DNA of 64,000 nt from Gallalistipes aquisgranensis (GTDB lineage: Bacteria; Bacteroidota; Bacteroidia; Bacteroidales; Rikenellaceae): positions 1,054,001 through 1,118,000 of the forward strand of contig NZ_JADCJY010000001.1 of assembly GCF_014982715.1 (NCBI RefSeq). The letters are read 5' to 3'. The first letter of the stretch is position 1, and each line of letters opens with the position of its first letter. Made by a program: the position numbers and the translations under genes. The notes beneath the pieces are model-generated. The model saw only the letters and a program-made list of their open reading frames with translations. It was not told where the DNA came from and searched no databases. Of this stretch, positions 27,199 to 35,703 are shown in pieces.

Positions 27199-28329
27199 TT
27201 ATGACATGCGGTCTCGGTAATCCTCGTATCCGAAACGACGTACCAAACGGAAGGCACCGTCCTCCCCCACGATCCCGATCGAAGGATGCGTCACGCCATT
27301 GAACATGGTGGTTTTCACCATCGTATAATGAATCATGTCTTCGAAAACGATCCGGTCTCCGGGTTCGGGGTCTTTTCCAAATGCCCAGTCCCCGCAGAAA
27401 TCGCCCGCCAGACAACTATTCCCTCCCATTCGCCAACGTTTTTCGCCCGGAGCAGGGGCGTGTGCGCCGACGATGGCCGGTTTGTACGGCATTTCCAGAC
27501 AATCCGGCATGTGACAGGCGAACGAAACGTTGAGCATGGCCGTATGTACGCCTCCGTTGCAGACTACGTCTTCTACTGTAGAAACCAACCACCCCGTGCG
27601 CCAGGTAAAGGCACTGCCCGGTTCGAGAATCAGCCGCAGATTCGGATGGCGCTCACGGAAACGGAGCAGAATCTCCACGAGACGATCCCGATCGTAATCC
27701 TCCCGGGTCATCAGGTGCCCGCCACCCATGTTGAGCCATTTAATCCGGGGCAGGAAATGTCCGAAACGGTCCTCGACCGCATCGAGCGTACGGGCCAACT
27801 CTTCCGGACCGCATTCGCACAGCGTATGGAAATGTAGTCCTTCCACTCCCCGCGGCAACACGGGGAGCGCCTCGACCGGAATACCCAGTCTCGAACCGGG
27901 AACACAAGGATTATAGAGATCTGTTTCCACCGGAGAATAACCCGGATTGATCCGCAAGCCGCAGGAAATGCCCCGCAGGATGGCCTGCGGGCCGAACCGT
28001 TCGAACTGGGCTACGGAATTGAAAGTGATATGATCGCTGTACTGCATGATCTGCCCGAACTCCGCATCGGTGTACACGGGCGCATAGGTATGGGCCGGGG
28101 AGCCGAACTCGTCACTGACGAGACGGGCTTCCGCCACGGAACTGGCCGTCGCACCGGCTGCGTACCGGCTCATCAGAGGAAACACGCTCCACATGGCGCA
28201 AGCTTTCAGTGCCACGATAATCTCCGCACCGGACCGGCGCTGCACGTCAGCAATGGTCTCCAGATTCCGGCGGAGCAGTCCCTCATCGAGCACGAAGCAA
28301 GGAGAAGGAATCTTTGTAAAATCAATCAT
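27199..28329 (-). CDS. nspC: Carboxynorspermidine/carboxyspermidine decarboxylase
   Basis: 376 aa fold-type III PLP decarboxylase, last step of the alternative spermidine route. PLP lysine is Lys42 in VALKACAMW; the barrel carries GLHFHTLCE, MGGGHLMT and the EPGSAF phosphate-binding region; the C-terminal barrel has the substrate-binding CGDWAFG (Cys-Gly-Asp). The short form (under 400 aa, without the extra domain of lysine decarboxylases) is typical of NspC. Its partner dehydrogenase is encoded about 1.6 kb upstream on the same strand. The start 17 nt after a promoter box was preferred to a longer frame. Confidence 0.92.
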   Translation of the reverse strand: MIDFTKIPSPCFVLDEGLLRRNLETIADVQRRSGAEIIVALKACAMWSVFPLMSRYAAGATASSVAEARLVSDEFGSPAHTYAPVYTDAEFGQIMQYSDHITFNSVAQFERFGPQAILRGISCGLRINPGYSPVETDLYNPCVPGSRLGIPVEALPVLPRGVEGLHFHTLCECGPEELARTLDAVEDRFGHFLPRIKWLNMGGGHLMTREDYDRDRLVEILLRFRERHPNLRLILEPGSAFTWRTGWLVSTVEDVVCNGGVHTAMLNVSFACHMPDCLEMPYKPAIVGAHAPAPGEKRWRMGGNSCLAGDFCGDWAFGKDPEPGDRIVFEDMIHYTMVKTTMFNGVTHPSIGIVGEDGAFRLVRRFGYEDYRDRMS

Positions 28330-28346
28330 CGGGATAAATTTACGGA

Positions 28347-28378
28347 CAAAGGTACGAAAAAGAAGCAGCATGAACAAC
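28347..28378 (-). promoter_or_regulatory. Promoter for nspC
   Basis: On the minus strand GTTG, 20-nt spacer, TACCTTTG (28354 to 28347), 17 nt before the start. The same GTTG-N20-TAnnTTTG layout precedes the partner dehydrogenase. Confidence 0.68.
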
Positions 28379-28391
28379 GAATGCTCCGCAC

Positions 28392-28427
28392 AATGAAGAA
28401 CACCGCCTTTGGGCGGTGTTCTTCATT
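28392..28427 (-). terminator. Terminator after the beta-propeller lipoprotein gene
   Basis: 16-bp perfect stem (28392-28407 with 28412-28427), 4-nt loop, lying between the lipoprotein stop and the nspC promoter. Confidence 0.88.
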
Positions 28428-28447
28428 TCACTTCGGCGGCCGGGAAC

Positions 28448-29767
28448 TCATTCGGCATCCAGAATACTGCCGATATCGAAAATGTAAAGCTGGCGGCCAC
28501 CGCTCATGGGACCGTCCACAATCACCCTCCGGCCGTCCTGCGTACTGCGGGGATGCGTGTCGCAGCGCCATTCGCCCTGGAAGGCTTCGGGCGAATAGAG
28601 TTCCGCGATGGGTACGCGCCGGCCCGTAGGCTCATGAAACAGATATACCGACTGCATGCGGTTTTCATCCGGATAGGTATCGTTCAGAATCCAATCATTG
28701 TAAGGTGCAGGCAGATACGTACAGTGACCGTTGAGCGGCATCTGCTCCTTCCCGATCTGCCGAATATCCGGAGTTTCGCTGTCCCGGAAAAGATAGAATC
28801 CGAACCCTGTCTCCGGCAGTTTGGTCCAGGCCAGAATATGCTCGGCATCTTTCCAGATAAAATGCGAGGTGTAGTTGTAGGGGTCGATAATCCGGACATC
28901 TTTCCCCTCGGCCGACGCAGTAAGCATCTGCGTGCCGAATCCTCCTACGTCTTCATACTGCGCATTGCGCAGGGAGTCGGGGAAGCGCCAACGGTGCAGA
29001 AATTCGAAACGGCTACCGTCGGTGTTGTACAACAGATGATTGAACCAATGTTTGGCCTCCGAGTAGTCATCCAGAGGATTGGGGATGGCGGCGATTTGGG
29101 CCAGAGAAATAATCAGCTCCGATTCCCCCGTTTCGAGATTGATCCGCCAGATACCCGAATCTTCCGGAGCCAGTACATCCCGGTTGGGGTCGGGAATACC
29201 GGCATAACCATATCCGGGGCGCGTGTCGTTCACCCGGCGGTAATCGGTCGTGACGGCCCATTTCCCGTCGGGACTGAGGGCATATACGGCCCGGGGAATC
29301 GTACGCATCTCCCGGGTTTCGATGTCCATGATGCGACAGACGAAATTGTCGCCCTCCTTGTCGTTCCACAAGACTTTGGAATCGGTCCCGGGGATGAACT
29401 GCAACTGGCAGCCCTGCTGCCACCCCCAAGCCTCCGACTTGCCGAGCTCGATCCACTTGCATCCGTCTTCCAGATCAACCATGCCGATTTTGATCACATC
29501 GTCGCCCGTCGGGGAACGATGCTGGAAATCGGTCTGCATACTGAGCACGTAACGTCCTGTCGGATCGCACTCCTGTTTGTCGTAATAGGCGAACCAATGG
29601 TATTTCGGACCGAAAGTGATCTGCTTGACAGGCACATGGAAAACCGAAAGGGAATCATAGGCCGCAATACGGTCGTTGTCGGGATCGGCAAACAAGTCCT
29701 GCGATTTAGGCCCGCTGCAACCGGCCAGCAATGCCGCAGCCGCCGAACAGAGAAAAATTTTCTTCAT
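28448..29767 (-). CDS. Beta-propeller lipoprotein (oligogalacturonate-lyase/TolB-like)
   Basis: 439 aa. Lipoprotein signal with lipobox LLAGC (Cys17). The mature part is a set of beta-propeller blades of the TolB/oligogalacturonate-lyase type: YVLSMQTDF, GWQQGCQLQFIPG, YALSPDGKWAVTTDY, and late HCTYLPAPYNDWILNDTYPDENR and HPRSTQDGRRVIVDGP. The histidines in the late blades recall the metal-binding set of oligogalacturonate lyase, but the catalytic set was not verified. It is likely anchored in the outer membrane or periplasm and acts on glycans. It lies between the two polyamine genes with its own promoter and terminator, so shared function is not implied. Confidence 0.7.
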   Translation of the reverse strand: MKKIFLCSAAAALLAGCSGPKSQDLFADPDNDRIAAYDSLSVFHVPVKQITFGPKYHWFAYYDKQECDPTGRYVLSMQTDFQHRSPTGDDVIKIGMVDLEDGCKWIELGKSEAWGWQQGCQLQFIPGTDSKVLWNDKEGDNFVCRIMDIETREMRTIPRAVYALSPDGKWAVTTDYRRVNDTRPGYGYAGIPDPNRDVLAPEDSGIWRINLETGESELIISLAQIAAIPNPLDDYSEAKHWFNHLLYNTDGSRFEFLHRWRFPDSLRNAQYEDVGGFGTQMLTASAEGKDVRIIDPYNYTSHFIWKDAEHILAWTKLPETGFGFYLFRDSETPDIRQIGKEQMPLNGHCTYLPAPYNDWILNDTYPDENRMQSVYLFHEPTGRRVPIAELYSPEAFQGEWRCDTHPRSTQDGRRVIVDGPMSGGRQLYIFDIGSILDAE

Positions 29768-29809
29768 GTTTGAGATAGTTAGATTGAACTTCAGGATAGT
29801 ATCTTTTTA

Positions 29810-29817
29810 CAAAGATA
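29810..29817 (-). promoter_or_regulatory. -7 box TATCTTTG for the beta-propeller lipoprotein gene
   Basis: Exact TAnnTTTG on the minus strand, 42 nt before the start. Confidence 0.6.
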
Positions 29818-29852
29818 GTTTTTTCAGCGGAGTTTCCGGCCATTGTTTCCAA

Positions 29853-29886
29853 TAAAAAAACAGACCCCGGCAAATCCGGGGCCTGT
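29853..29886 (-). terminator. Terminator after the carboxynorspermidine dehydrogenase gene
   Basis: 11-bp stem (29860-29870 with 29876-29886, one G-U pair), followed on the minus strand by seven T. Confidence 0.87.
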
Positions 29887-29911
29887 CGGCAAAATGTCAT
29901 GTCGCAGAACC

Positions 29912-31105
29912 CTAATCCACCTCCAGGTCCACATCGAACTTCTCGACCCAGGGCAATCCCTGCGGCCCGAGTTCCGCCAGAAACGGATCGGGATCGAACT
30001 CTTCGACGTTATGTACACCCGGCTTTTCCCAAAGCCCTTTGGCGAACATGGCCGCTCCCAGTGCCGCAGGCACACCGGTCGTATAACTCACAGCCTGCGT
30101 CCCGGTCTCACGGAATGCGGCTTCATGGCTGCAATTATTATAAATATAGTAGGTGCGCTCCTTCCCGTCCTTGATACCGCGGATACGGCAGCCGATCGAA
30201 GTTTCACCCGTATAATTCTGCCCCAACTCCTTCGGATCGGGAAGCACGGCTTTCAGGAACTGGATCGGCACGATCTCCATGCCGTTGTATACGATCGGGT
30301 CAATACGGGCCATTCCTATGTTCTGTATCACGCGCAAGTGGGTCAGATACTCCTGCCCGAAAGTCATCCAGAAACGAGCCCGTTTGATGGAGGGATAGTT
30401 TTTCACCAGTGACTCGAGTTCCTCGTGATAAATGACGTACGATTCGCGCGGACCGATTTCCGGATAATTGAGCGGACGATGGATTTCGTGCGGCTCAGTG
30501 GTAACCCAACGGCCGTTTTCCCAATAGCGTCCTTTCTGGGTGACCTCACGGATATTGATTTCCGGATTGAAGTTGGTGGCGAAAGCCATACCATGATTGC
30601 CTGCATTGCAATCCACGATGTCGAGATAGTGAATTTCATCGAAATAGTGCTTGGCCGCGTACGCCGTGAAAATAGCAGACACTCCGGGATCGAACCCGCA
30701 GCCCAGAATCGCCGTCAGTCCGGCCTTTTCAAAACGGTCCCGATAGGCCCATTGCCAGCTGTATTCAAATTTGGCTTCGTCCTTGGGCTCATAATTGGCC
30801 GTGTCCAGATAGTTGACCCCGCACTCCAGACAGGCATCCATAATGGTGAGGTCCTGATAGGGAAGCGCCACATTGATGACGATGTCCGGTTTGAACGACC
30901 GCATCAGGCCACAAAGCTCGGGCACGCTGTCGGCATCCACCCGGGCCGTTTTGATTCGCCCTCCGCCGACAGCCTCGGCTATGGCGTCGCATTTGGATTT
31001 GGTACGGCTGGCCAGCATAATGTCCGTAAAAACGTCATTGCGTGCCACCTTGTGCGCGACGACCGTTCCAACGCCGCCCGCTCCGATAATAAGAACCTTA
31101 CTCAT
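29912..31105 (-). CDS. Carboxynorspermidine/carboxyspermidine dehydrogenase (saccharopine-dehydrogenase family)
   Basis: 397 aa. NADPH-dependent enzyme condensing aspartate semialdehyde with putrescine or diaminopropane to the carboxy-polyamine that NspC decarboxylates. N-terminal Rossmann motif LIIGAGGVGTVVAHK, then the family segments DIVINVALPYQDLTIMDACLECGVNYLDTAN (read in part), LGCGFDPGVSAIFTAYA and DCNAGNHG. The C-terminal half has RIRGIKDGKERTYYIYNNC. Complete length for the family. With nspC this encodes a SpeE/SpeD-independent spermidine route, known from gut Bacteroidota. Confidence 0.9.
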   Translation of the reverse strand: MSKVLIIGAGGVGTVVAHKVARNDVFTDIMLASRTKSKCDAIAEAVGGGRIKTARVDADSVPELCGLMRSFKPDIVINVALPYQDLTIMDACLECGVNYLDTANYEPKDEAKFEYSWQWAYRDRFEKAGLTAILGCGFDPGVSAIFTAYAAKHYFDEIHYLDIVDCNAGNHGMAFATNFNPEINIREVTQKGRYWENGRWVTTEPHEIHRPLNYPEIGPRESYVIYHEELESLVKNYPSIKRARFWMTFGQEYLTHLRVIQNIGMARIDPIVYNGMEIVPIQFLKAVLPDPKELGQNYTGETSIGCRIRGIKDGKERTYYIYNNCSHEAAFRETGTQAVSYTTGVPAALGAAMFAKGLWEKPGVHNVEEFDPDPFLAELGPQGLPWVEKFDVDLEVD

Positions 31106-31146
31106 CGTTCCGTTTTATTCGTTTGAAATAATTGCCATTCAGTTTG

Positions 31147-31178
31147 CAAAAGTATGCTTTTTTAAATACGGGCGCAAC
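31147..31178 (-). promoter_or_regulatory. Promoter for the carboxynorspermidine dehydrogenase gene
   Basis: Minus-strand GTTG, 20-nt spacer, TACTTTTG (31154 to 31147), 41 nt before the start. Confidence 0.65.
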
Positions 31179-31216
31179 CCCGACAGGAACAAAAACCGAT
31201 AAAAAGAGAAAACATT

Positions 31217-31247
31217 TTTGGTAAAACAAAAAAACTCCCTATATTTG
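31217..31247 (+). promoter_or_regulatory. Promoter for tRNA-Lys
   Basis: TTTG at 31217-31220, 19-nt spacer, TATATTTG at 31240-31247: the best full match to the Bacteroidota consensus in this window, 22 nt before the tRNA. Confidence 0.88.
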
Positions 31248-31269
31248 CACCACGAAAAACGAAACATGG

Positions 31270-31342
31270 GATTCAGTAGCTCAGCAGGTAGAGCACAACA
31301 CTTTTAATGTTGGGGTCCTGGGTTCGAGCCCCAGCTGGATCA
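31270..31342 (+). tRNA. tRNA-Lys (anticodon UUU)
   Basis: A 73-nt cloverleaf folds completely. Acceptor GATTCAG/CTGGATC (one G-U), D stem GCTC/GAGC, anticodon stem CAACA/TGTTG with loop CTTTTAA (anticodon TTT at 31303-31305), T stem CTGGG/CCCAG with loop TTCGAGC, discriminator A. The 3' CCA is not encoded. A promoter and a terminator flank it, so it is a single-gene unit. Confidence 0.97.
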
Positions 31343-31354
31343 CTGGAAAATTCC

Positions 31355-31390
31355 AAACGCCTTAAATCCTAAAGAATTTAAGGCGTTTTT
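31355..31390 (+). terminator. Terminator after tRNA-Lys
   Basis: 13-bp stem (31355-31367 with 31376-31388), 8-nt loop, T-run. Confidence 0.92.
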
Positions 31391-31424
31391 GCATTATCTT
31401 CACGACGAATCAACCTACCCCGAT

Positions 31425-31937
31425 ATGAAATCCCTGTGTTTTATACTCACTATCGCCCTGGCCATGGCTATTTCTGCCGATGCCCAAACACATTACAAAC
31501 ATTTGAATAGATTACCCCAAGCAAAACGCGACAGTGTTCTGTTGGCCGTTTCCAAACAAGCCATAATGACTTTCGGGCCGGGATATTACAGAGAATATAA
31601 AACCTCGATAGAAAGAACAACTTATCTCAATCATAAAAAAACAAAAAAAATACCTGCATACCTGGTAACTTATTATTATGATCCTACCAAAGAATTATTG
31701 GGATGGGATTATGCCGCTAAAGTAATAATATATGAAAATACAGGAGAAGCAACTAATGTCATGTTCGGCAACGGATGGGGATTGAAATACCTGGATGATT
31801 CGACAAAGATGAAAAAACCGTACCCGCAAATCAAATATCACTCGTATCCGCTTGAAAAAACAAACGACGGGAATATCAATTTTATCCAGGGAACCGATGA
31901 CAAGGAACTCCCAGACCATGTAACCGAGAAAAAGTGA
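31425..31937 (+). CDS. Exported hypothetical protein, AT-rich
   Basis: 170 aa with a clear signal peptide (residues 1-20, ending ISADAQ). No family recognised. The mature part is basic and tyrosine-rich (REYKTSIERTTYL, PAYLVTYYYDPTKELLGWDY, VIIYENTGEATNVMFGNG), suggesting a small beta-rich periplasmic or surface protein. Base composition is clearly more AT-rich than neighbouring genes, with A-runs and AT-ending codons, and it sits immediately behind a tRNA terminator, which hints at acquisition. The start at 31425 begins the signal peptide; the frame extends slightly upstream into the terminator. Confidence 0.65.
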   Translation: MKSLCFILTIALAMAISADAQTHYKHLNRLPQAKRDSVLLAVSKQAIMTFGPGYYREYKTSIERTTYLNHKKTKKIPAYLVTYYYDPTKELLGWDYAAKVIIYENTGEATNVMFGNGWGLKYLDDSTKMKKPYPQIKYHSYPLEKTNDGNINFIQGTDDKELPDHVTEKK

Positions 31938-32078
31938 GAATCGGAACACGATTTTATGCAGCACGGAACGATCACGATAAAAACGACCGCCAGAAACCGG
32001 TATCGACAATTTTTCCACAATCCGTAATTCAGGTAAATATGCAGGGAAAATGTCTACAAAAAATCGTCTATCCCGTAC

Positions 32079-32086
32079 TACCTTTG
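32079..32086 (+). promoter_or_regulatory. -7 box TACCTTTG for the DUF3737-MATE-PatB operon
   Basis: Exact TAnnTTTG, 53 nt before the DUF3737 start. Confidence 0.55.
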
Positions 32087-32139
32087 TCATCAGGAAAAAC
32101 AAACATGATCCTGAAACAGATAATTGCTCCGATACAATA

Positions 32140-33021
32140 ATGGAAACCATAAAGAATACTTCGTTCGGAGGCGAGCGGCCACTGTTCGCCACCCATGATC
32201 TCCGACTGGAAAACGTCACCATCCACCCGGGAGAGTCGGCGCTCAAGGAGTGCCGCAATATAGAGGCCGTACATTGCGAATTCCAGGGAAAATATCCGTT
32301 CTGGCACAATGACGGGTTCATCGTCCGCGACTGCATTTTCAGGGAGGGGGCCCGGGCGGCGCTCTGGTATTCGCACGATTTGCACATGACGGATACGCTG
32401 GTCGAAGCGCCAAAGATGTTCAGGGAAATGGACGGCATCTACCTCGAAAACGTACGGATACCCGACGCGGAAGAAACTCTGTGGCACTGCCGCAACGCCG
32501 TGCTGAAAAACGTAGAGGTGGAGCGGGCGGACTACCTGTTCATGCACAGCGAAAACATCCGCATCGAAAATTACCGGCAACAGGGCAACTATTCGTTCCA
32601 GTATTGCCGGAACGTGGAGATTCGCAATGCCGTTATCGACTCGAAAGACGCTTTCTGGAACACGGAAAACGTCACGGTGTACGACTCCGTGCTGAACGGC
32701 GAGTACCTGGGCTGGCACTCCCGCCGGCTGCGCCTCGTCAACTGCAAAATATCCGGAACGCAACCGCTCTGCTATGCTCACGACCTGATCATGGAGCATT
32801 GTACGATGGCCGACGATTGCGATCTGGCATTCGAATACTCCGGACTGCACGCCACCATAGACGGTCCCGTCCGCAGCGTCAAGAATCCCCGCACCGGAAG
32901 CGTTGTCGCCGAGAGTTACGGAGAGGTCATCCTCGACGGAAACATCAAGGCTCCGGCCGACTGCGAGCTGAAACTCAGGAACGGCAGTTCGTTCTCTTCT
33001 GCCTCCTGCGCGGCAAAATAG
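32140..33021 (+). CDS. DUF3737 family right-handed beta-helix-like protein
   Basis: 293 aa, cytoplasmic (no signal). Short parallel-beta repeats of about 20 residues run through the protein (LENVTIHPGESALKECRNI, FHNDGF-type turns, LKNVEVERADYLFMHSENI, VEIRNAVIDSKDAFWNTEN), as expected for DUF3737. Function of the family is unknown. Aromatic residues after each turn (FW, LW, LF, SFQY, AFW, LGW) form a regular ladder. The start at 32140 opens the conserved region; an upstream extension overlaps the promoter. Followed after 17 nt by a MATE pump. Confidence 0.82.
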   Translation: METIKNTSFGGERPLFATHDLRLENVTIHPGESALKECRNIEAVHCEFQGKYPFWHNDGFIVRDCIFREGARAALWYSHDLHMTDTLVEAPKMFREMDGIYLENVRIPDAEETLWHCRNAVLKNVEVERADYLFMHSENIRIENYRQQGNYSFQYCRNVEIRNAVIDSKDAFWNTENVTVYDSVLNGEYLGWHSRRLRLVNCKISGTQPLCYAHDLIMEHCTMADDCDLAFEYSGLHATIDGPVRSVKNPRTGSVVAESYGEVILDGNIKAPADCELKLRNGSSFSSASCAAK

Positions 33022-33038
33022 CCGGAGTGAGGGCGGTA

Positions 33039-34484
33039 ATGACAAAGAAAGCGAATAAAACCGACCGGCTACTGGCGTTGATCCGTAACGGAAGAAGAAT
33101 GACGCTGAGGCAGCAGCTGCAACTGACTGCCTACCTCAGCGTACCCTCTATTATCGCCCAGTTTTCGTCCATCGCCATGCAATACGTCGATGCTTCGATG
33201 GTGGGACACCTCGGGGCGAACGCTTCGGCCTCCATCGGGCTGGTATCCACCACGACATGGCTGTTCTGGGGTGTGTGTGCGGCAGTAGCCACGGGCTTCT
33301 CCGTACAGGTGGCGCACCTAATCGGAGCCGGCGATTTCGTCCGGGCACGGCAGGTACTCCGGCAGTCCCTTACGGCGACCCTGCTGTTCAGTTTCCTGCT
33401 GGCGACAGCCGGCATGTCTATCAGCGGAGCCCTGCCCCGCTGGCTGGGCGGAGATCCCGTCATTCGGCACGACGCATCGCTCTATTTTCTGATATTCTCG
33501 CTGTTTCTGCCGGCCCTTCAGATGAATTTCCTGGCGGGCGGCATGCTGCGATGCAGCGGCAATATGCGGATACCGAGCCTGCTGAACGTACAGATGTGCC
33601 TTCTCGATGTGGTATTCAATTTTTTCCTGATATTCCCCACCCGCCGGGTGGAGATACTGGATTTCAGTTTCACGGTTCCCGGCGCGGGACTGGGCGTTGA
33701 GGGAGCGGCCCTGGGCACGGTACTCGCCGAACTGATCACTGCCGGACTGATGCTGCGTTACTTGTGGTACCGCTCCCCCGCTCTGAAACTGGCGGGAGAG
33801 AGCGGCAGGTTCCGCCCCGAAACGAAAACCCTGCGAAAAGCGACCCGCATAGGACTTCCCATGGGACTGGAGCATATCGCCATTTGCAGTGCCCAGATCA
33901 TGACCACGGTCATCGTGGCTCCGCTCGGCGTCTTCGCCATTGCGGCGAACTCGTTCGCCATCATAGCCGAAAGCCTGTGCTACATGCCGGGCTACGGCAT
34001 CGCCGACGCCGCCACGACGCTGGTCGGCCAAAGCCTCGGCGCCGGCAGGAAAAGATTGGTCCGGCGTTTCGCCAACATCACGGTCCTGTCGGGCATGACG
34101 ATCATGGGGACGATGGGAGCCGTCATGTATGCGGCGGCCCCTCAGATCATCGGAGCGATGACTCCCGTCGGCGAAATCCGTTCGCTCGGGGTCATGGCCC
34201 TGCGCATCGAGGCGTTCGCCGAACCGATGTTCGCCGCGGCTATCGTCGCGTACGGGGTGTTCGTCGGGGTCGGCAACACAATCGTACCCAGCCTGATGAA
34301 TCTCATCAGCATCTGGGGCGTCCGGCTGATGCTGGCTGCGCTGCTCGCTCCGACCATGGGACTGAAAGGCGTGTGGCTCGCCATGTGCGTCGAACTCTGC
34401 TTCCGGGGAACGATATTTCTCGTCAGGTTATGGCGGGGAAAATGGATAGATCATTCTAAAAATACGATCAGTCATGAAATATGA
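33039..34484 (+). CDS. MATE family efflux transporter
   Basis: 481 aa inner-membrane protein with about 12 hydrophobic segments in two pseudo-symmetric halves. The N-half begins LSVPSIIAQFSSIAMQYVDASMVGHLG, and the C-half repeats the pattern with IGLPMGLEHIAICSAQIMTTVIVAPLG; both match the MATE repeat. Exports cationic or drug-like compounds by Na+ or H+ antiport. The 3' end overlaps the next start by 11 nt (34474-34484), so it is translationally linked to the PatB-like gene. GC content is high here compared with the preceding orphan gene. Confidence 0.9.
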   Translation: MTKKANKTDRLLALIRNGRRMTLRQQLQLTAYLSVPSIIAQFSSIAMQYVDASMVGHLGANASASIGLVSTTTWLFWGVCAAVATGFSVQVAHLIGAGDFVRARQVLRQSLTATLLFSFLLATAGMSISGALPRWLGGDPVIRHDASLYFLIFSLFLPALQMNFLAGGMLRCSGNMRIPSLLNVQMCLLDVVFNFFLIFPTRRVEILDFSFTVPGAGLGVEGAALGTVLAELITAGLMLRYLWYRSPALKLAGESGRFRPETKTLRKATRIGLPMGLEHIAICSAQIMTTVIVAPLGVFAIAANSFAIIAESLCYMPGYGIADAATTLVGQSLGAGRKRLVRRFANITVLSGMTIMGTMGAVMYAAAPQIIGAMTPVGEIRSLGVMALRIEAFAEPMFAAAIVAYGVFVGVGNTIVPSLMNLISIWGVRLMLAALLAPTMGLKGVWLAMCVELCFRGTIFLVRLWRGKWIDHSKNTISHEI

Positions 34485-35634
34485 TTTCGACGAAGTGATT
34501 CCCCGAAGGGGAACGAACTCCTACAAATGGGACACGCCCGCCGAAGAGGACACGCTGCCGATGTGGGTGGCAGACATGGACTTCAAAACGGCTCCGGCTG
34601 TTATCGAAGCATTGCAGCGACGTGTGGGCCACGGCATTTTCGGGTACACGAAAGTACCTGAAACCTACTACGATGCAGTCGTGAAATGGTTCGGACGGCG
34701 GCATCGCTGGACGATCCGGCCGGAATGGATCGTCTATACGACAGGTGTCGTCCCAGCCCTCTCCGCCGTCATCAAGGCGCTGACCGAACCGGGCGACAAG
34801 GTGATCGTGCAGACCCCCGTTTACAACTGCTTCTACTCGTCGATACGCAACAACGGATGCGAAATGTCGGCCAATCCCCTGCTCTACCGCGACGGACGTT
34901 ATACGATCGACTTCGGCGATCTCGAAGCCAAAGCCGCCGATCCGAAAGCCAAACTGTTGCTGCTCTGCAATCCGCACAATCCGACGGGAAGGGTGTGGAC
35001 TCCGGACGAACTGCGGCATATAGGCGACATCTGCCTGCGGCACGGGGTTTTCGTGGTAGCGGACGAAATCCACTGCGAACTTACCTACGACGATCACGAC
35101 TACACCCCGTTCGCATCGCTGTCCGAACGCTATCTTCTGCATTCCGCGACCTGCATATCCCCGAGCAAGGCATTTAACCTCGCCGGGCTGCAGATCGCAA
35201 ATATCATAGCTGCCGACGGGAATGTCCGCCGCCGCATCGACCGGGCGATCAATATCAACGAAGTATGCGACGTCAATCCGTTCGGCGTGGAGGCTACCAT
35301 GGCCGCCTATAACGAGAGCGAAGGATGGCTCGACGCGCTGCGGTGCTATCTGTGGGGGAACTACGAATATCTCCGACAGCTGTTCGAAGAGCGCCTGTCC
35401 CGTTACCCCGTACTGCCGCTCGAGGGTACTTATCTGGTCTGGATCGACTGCCGAGCAACCAGTCTCGGTTCGGACAGGACCACCCTCCGGCTGCAGGAAG
35501 AGCAAAAACTGATGGTCAACTCCGGAACGCTCTACGGCCCCGGCGGAGAGGGATTCATCCGACTGAACATCGCCTGCCCCCGGGCTGTTCTGGCCGACGG
35601 GCTGGAACGGATGGCCCGTGTTTTCGAACGGTGA
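34474..35634 (+). CDS. PatB/MalY-type PLP aminotransferase (cystathionine beta-lyase-like)
   Basis: 386 aa fold-type I PLP enzyme. PLP lysine is Lys232 in SPSKAFNLAGLQ; LLLCNPHNPTGRVW, VVADEIHCEL and the C-terminal GFIRLNIACPRAVL arginine complete the active site. The N-terminal TLPMWVADMDFKTAP and VGHGIFGYT are hallmarks of the PatB/MalY branch, which cleaves C-S bonds of cystathionine and cysteine conjugates to give thiols. Third gene of the DUF3737-MATE-PatB operon; a lyase beside an exporter suggests thiol or conjugate handling, which is inference. Confidence 0.88.
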   Translation: MKYDFDEVIPRRGTNSYKWDTPAEEDTLPMWVADMDFKTAPAVIEALQRRVGHGIFGYTKVPETYYDAVVKWFGRRHRWTIRPEWIVYTTGVVPALSAVIKALTEPGDKVIVQTPVYNCFYSSIRNNGCEMSANPLLYRDGRYTIDFGDLEAKAADPKAKLLLLCNPHNPTGRVWTPDELRHIGDICLRHGVFVVADEIHCELTYDDHDYTPFASLSERYLLHSATCISPSKAFNLAGLQIANIIAADGNVRRRIDRAININEVCDVNPFGVEATMAAYNESEGWLDALRCYLWGNYEYLRQLFEERLSRYPVLPLEGTYLVWIDCRATSLGSDRTTLRLQEEQKLMVNSGTLYGPGGEGFIRLNIACPRAVLADGLERMARVFER

Positions 35635-35703
35635 GACCCGACGGCAGAAACAGGCTTAAACGACCTTGTCCGCCCTGCGCTGTCACCCTGTTTCCGGACA
35701 TCG

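Noticed and set aside
31270-32139. Possible integrative element at the tRNA-Lys 3' end
   Set aside because: No integrase and no second copy of the tRNA 3' end were found downstream, and the tRNA keeps its own terminator.
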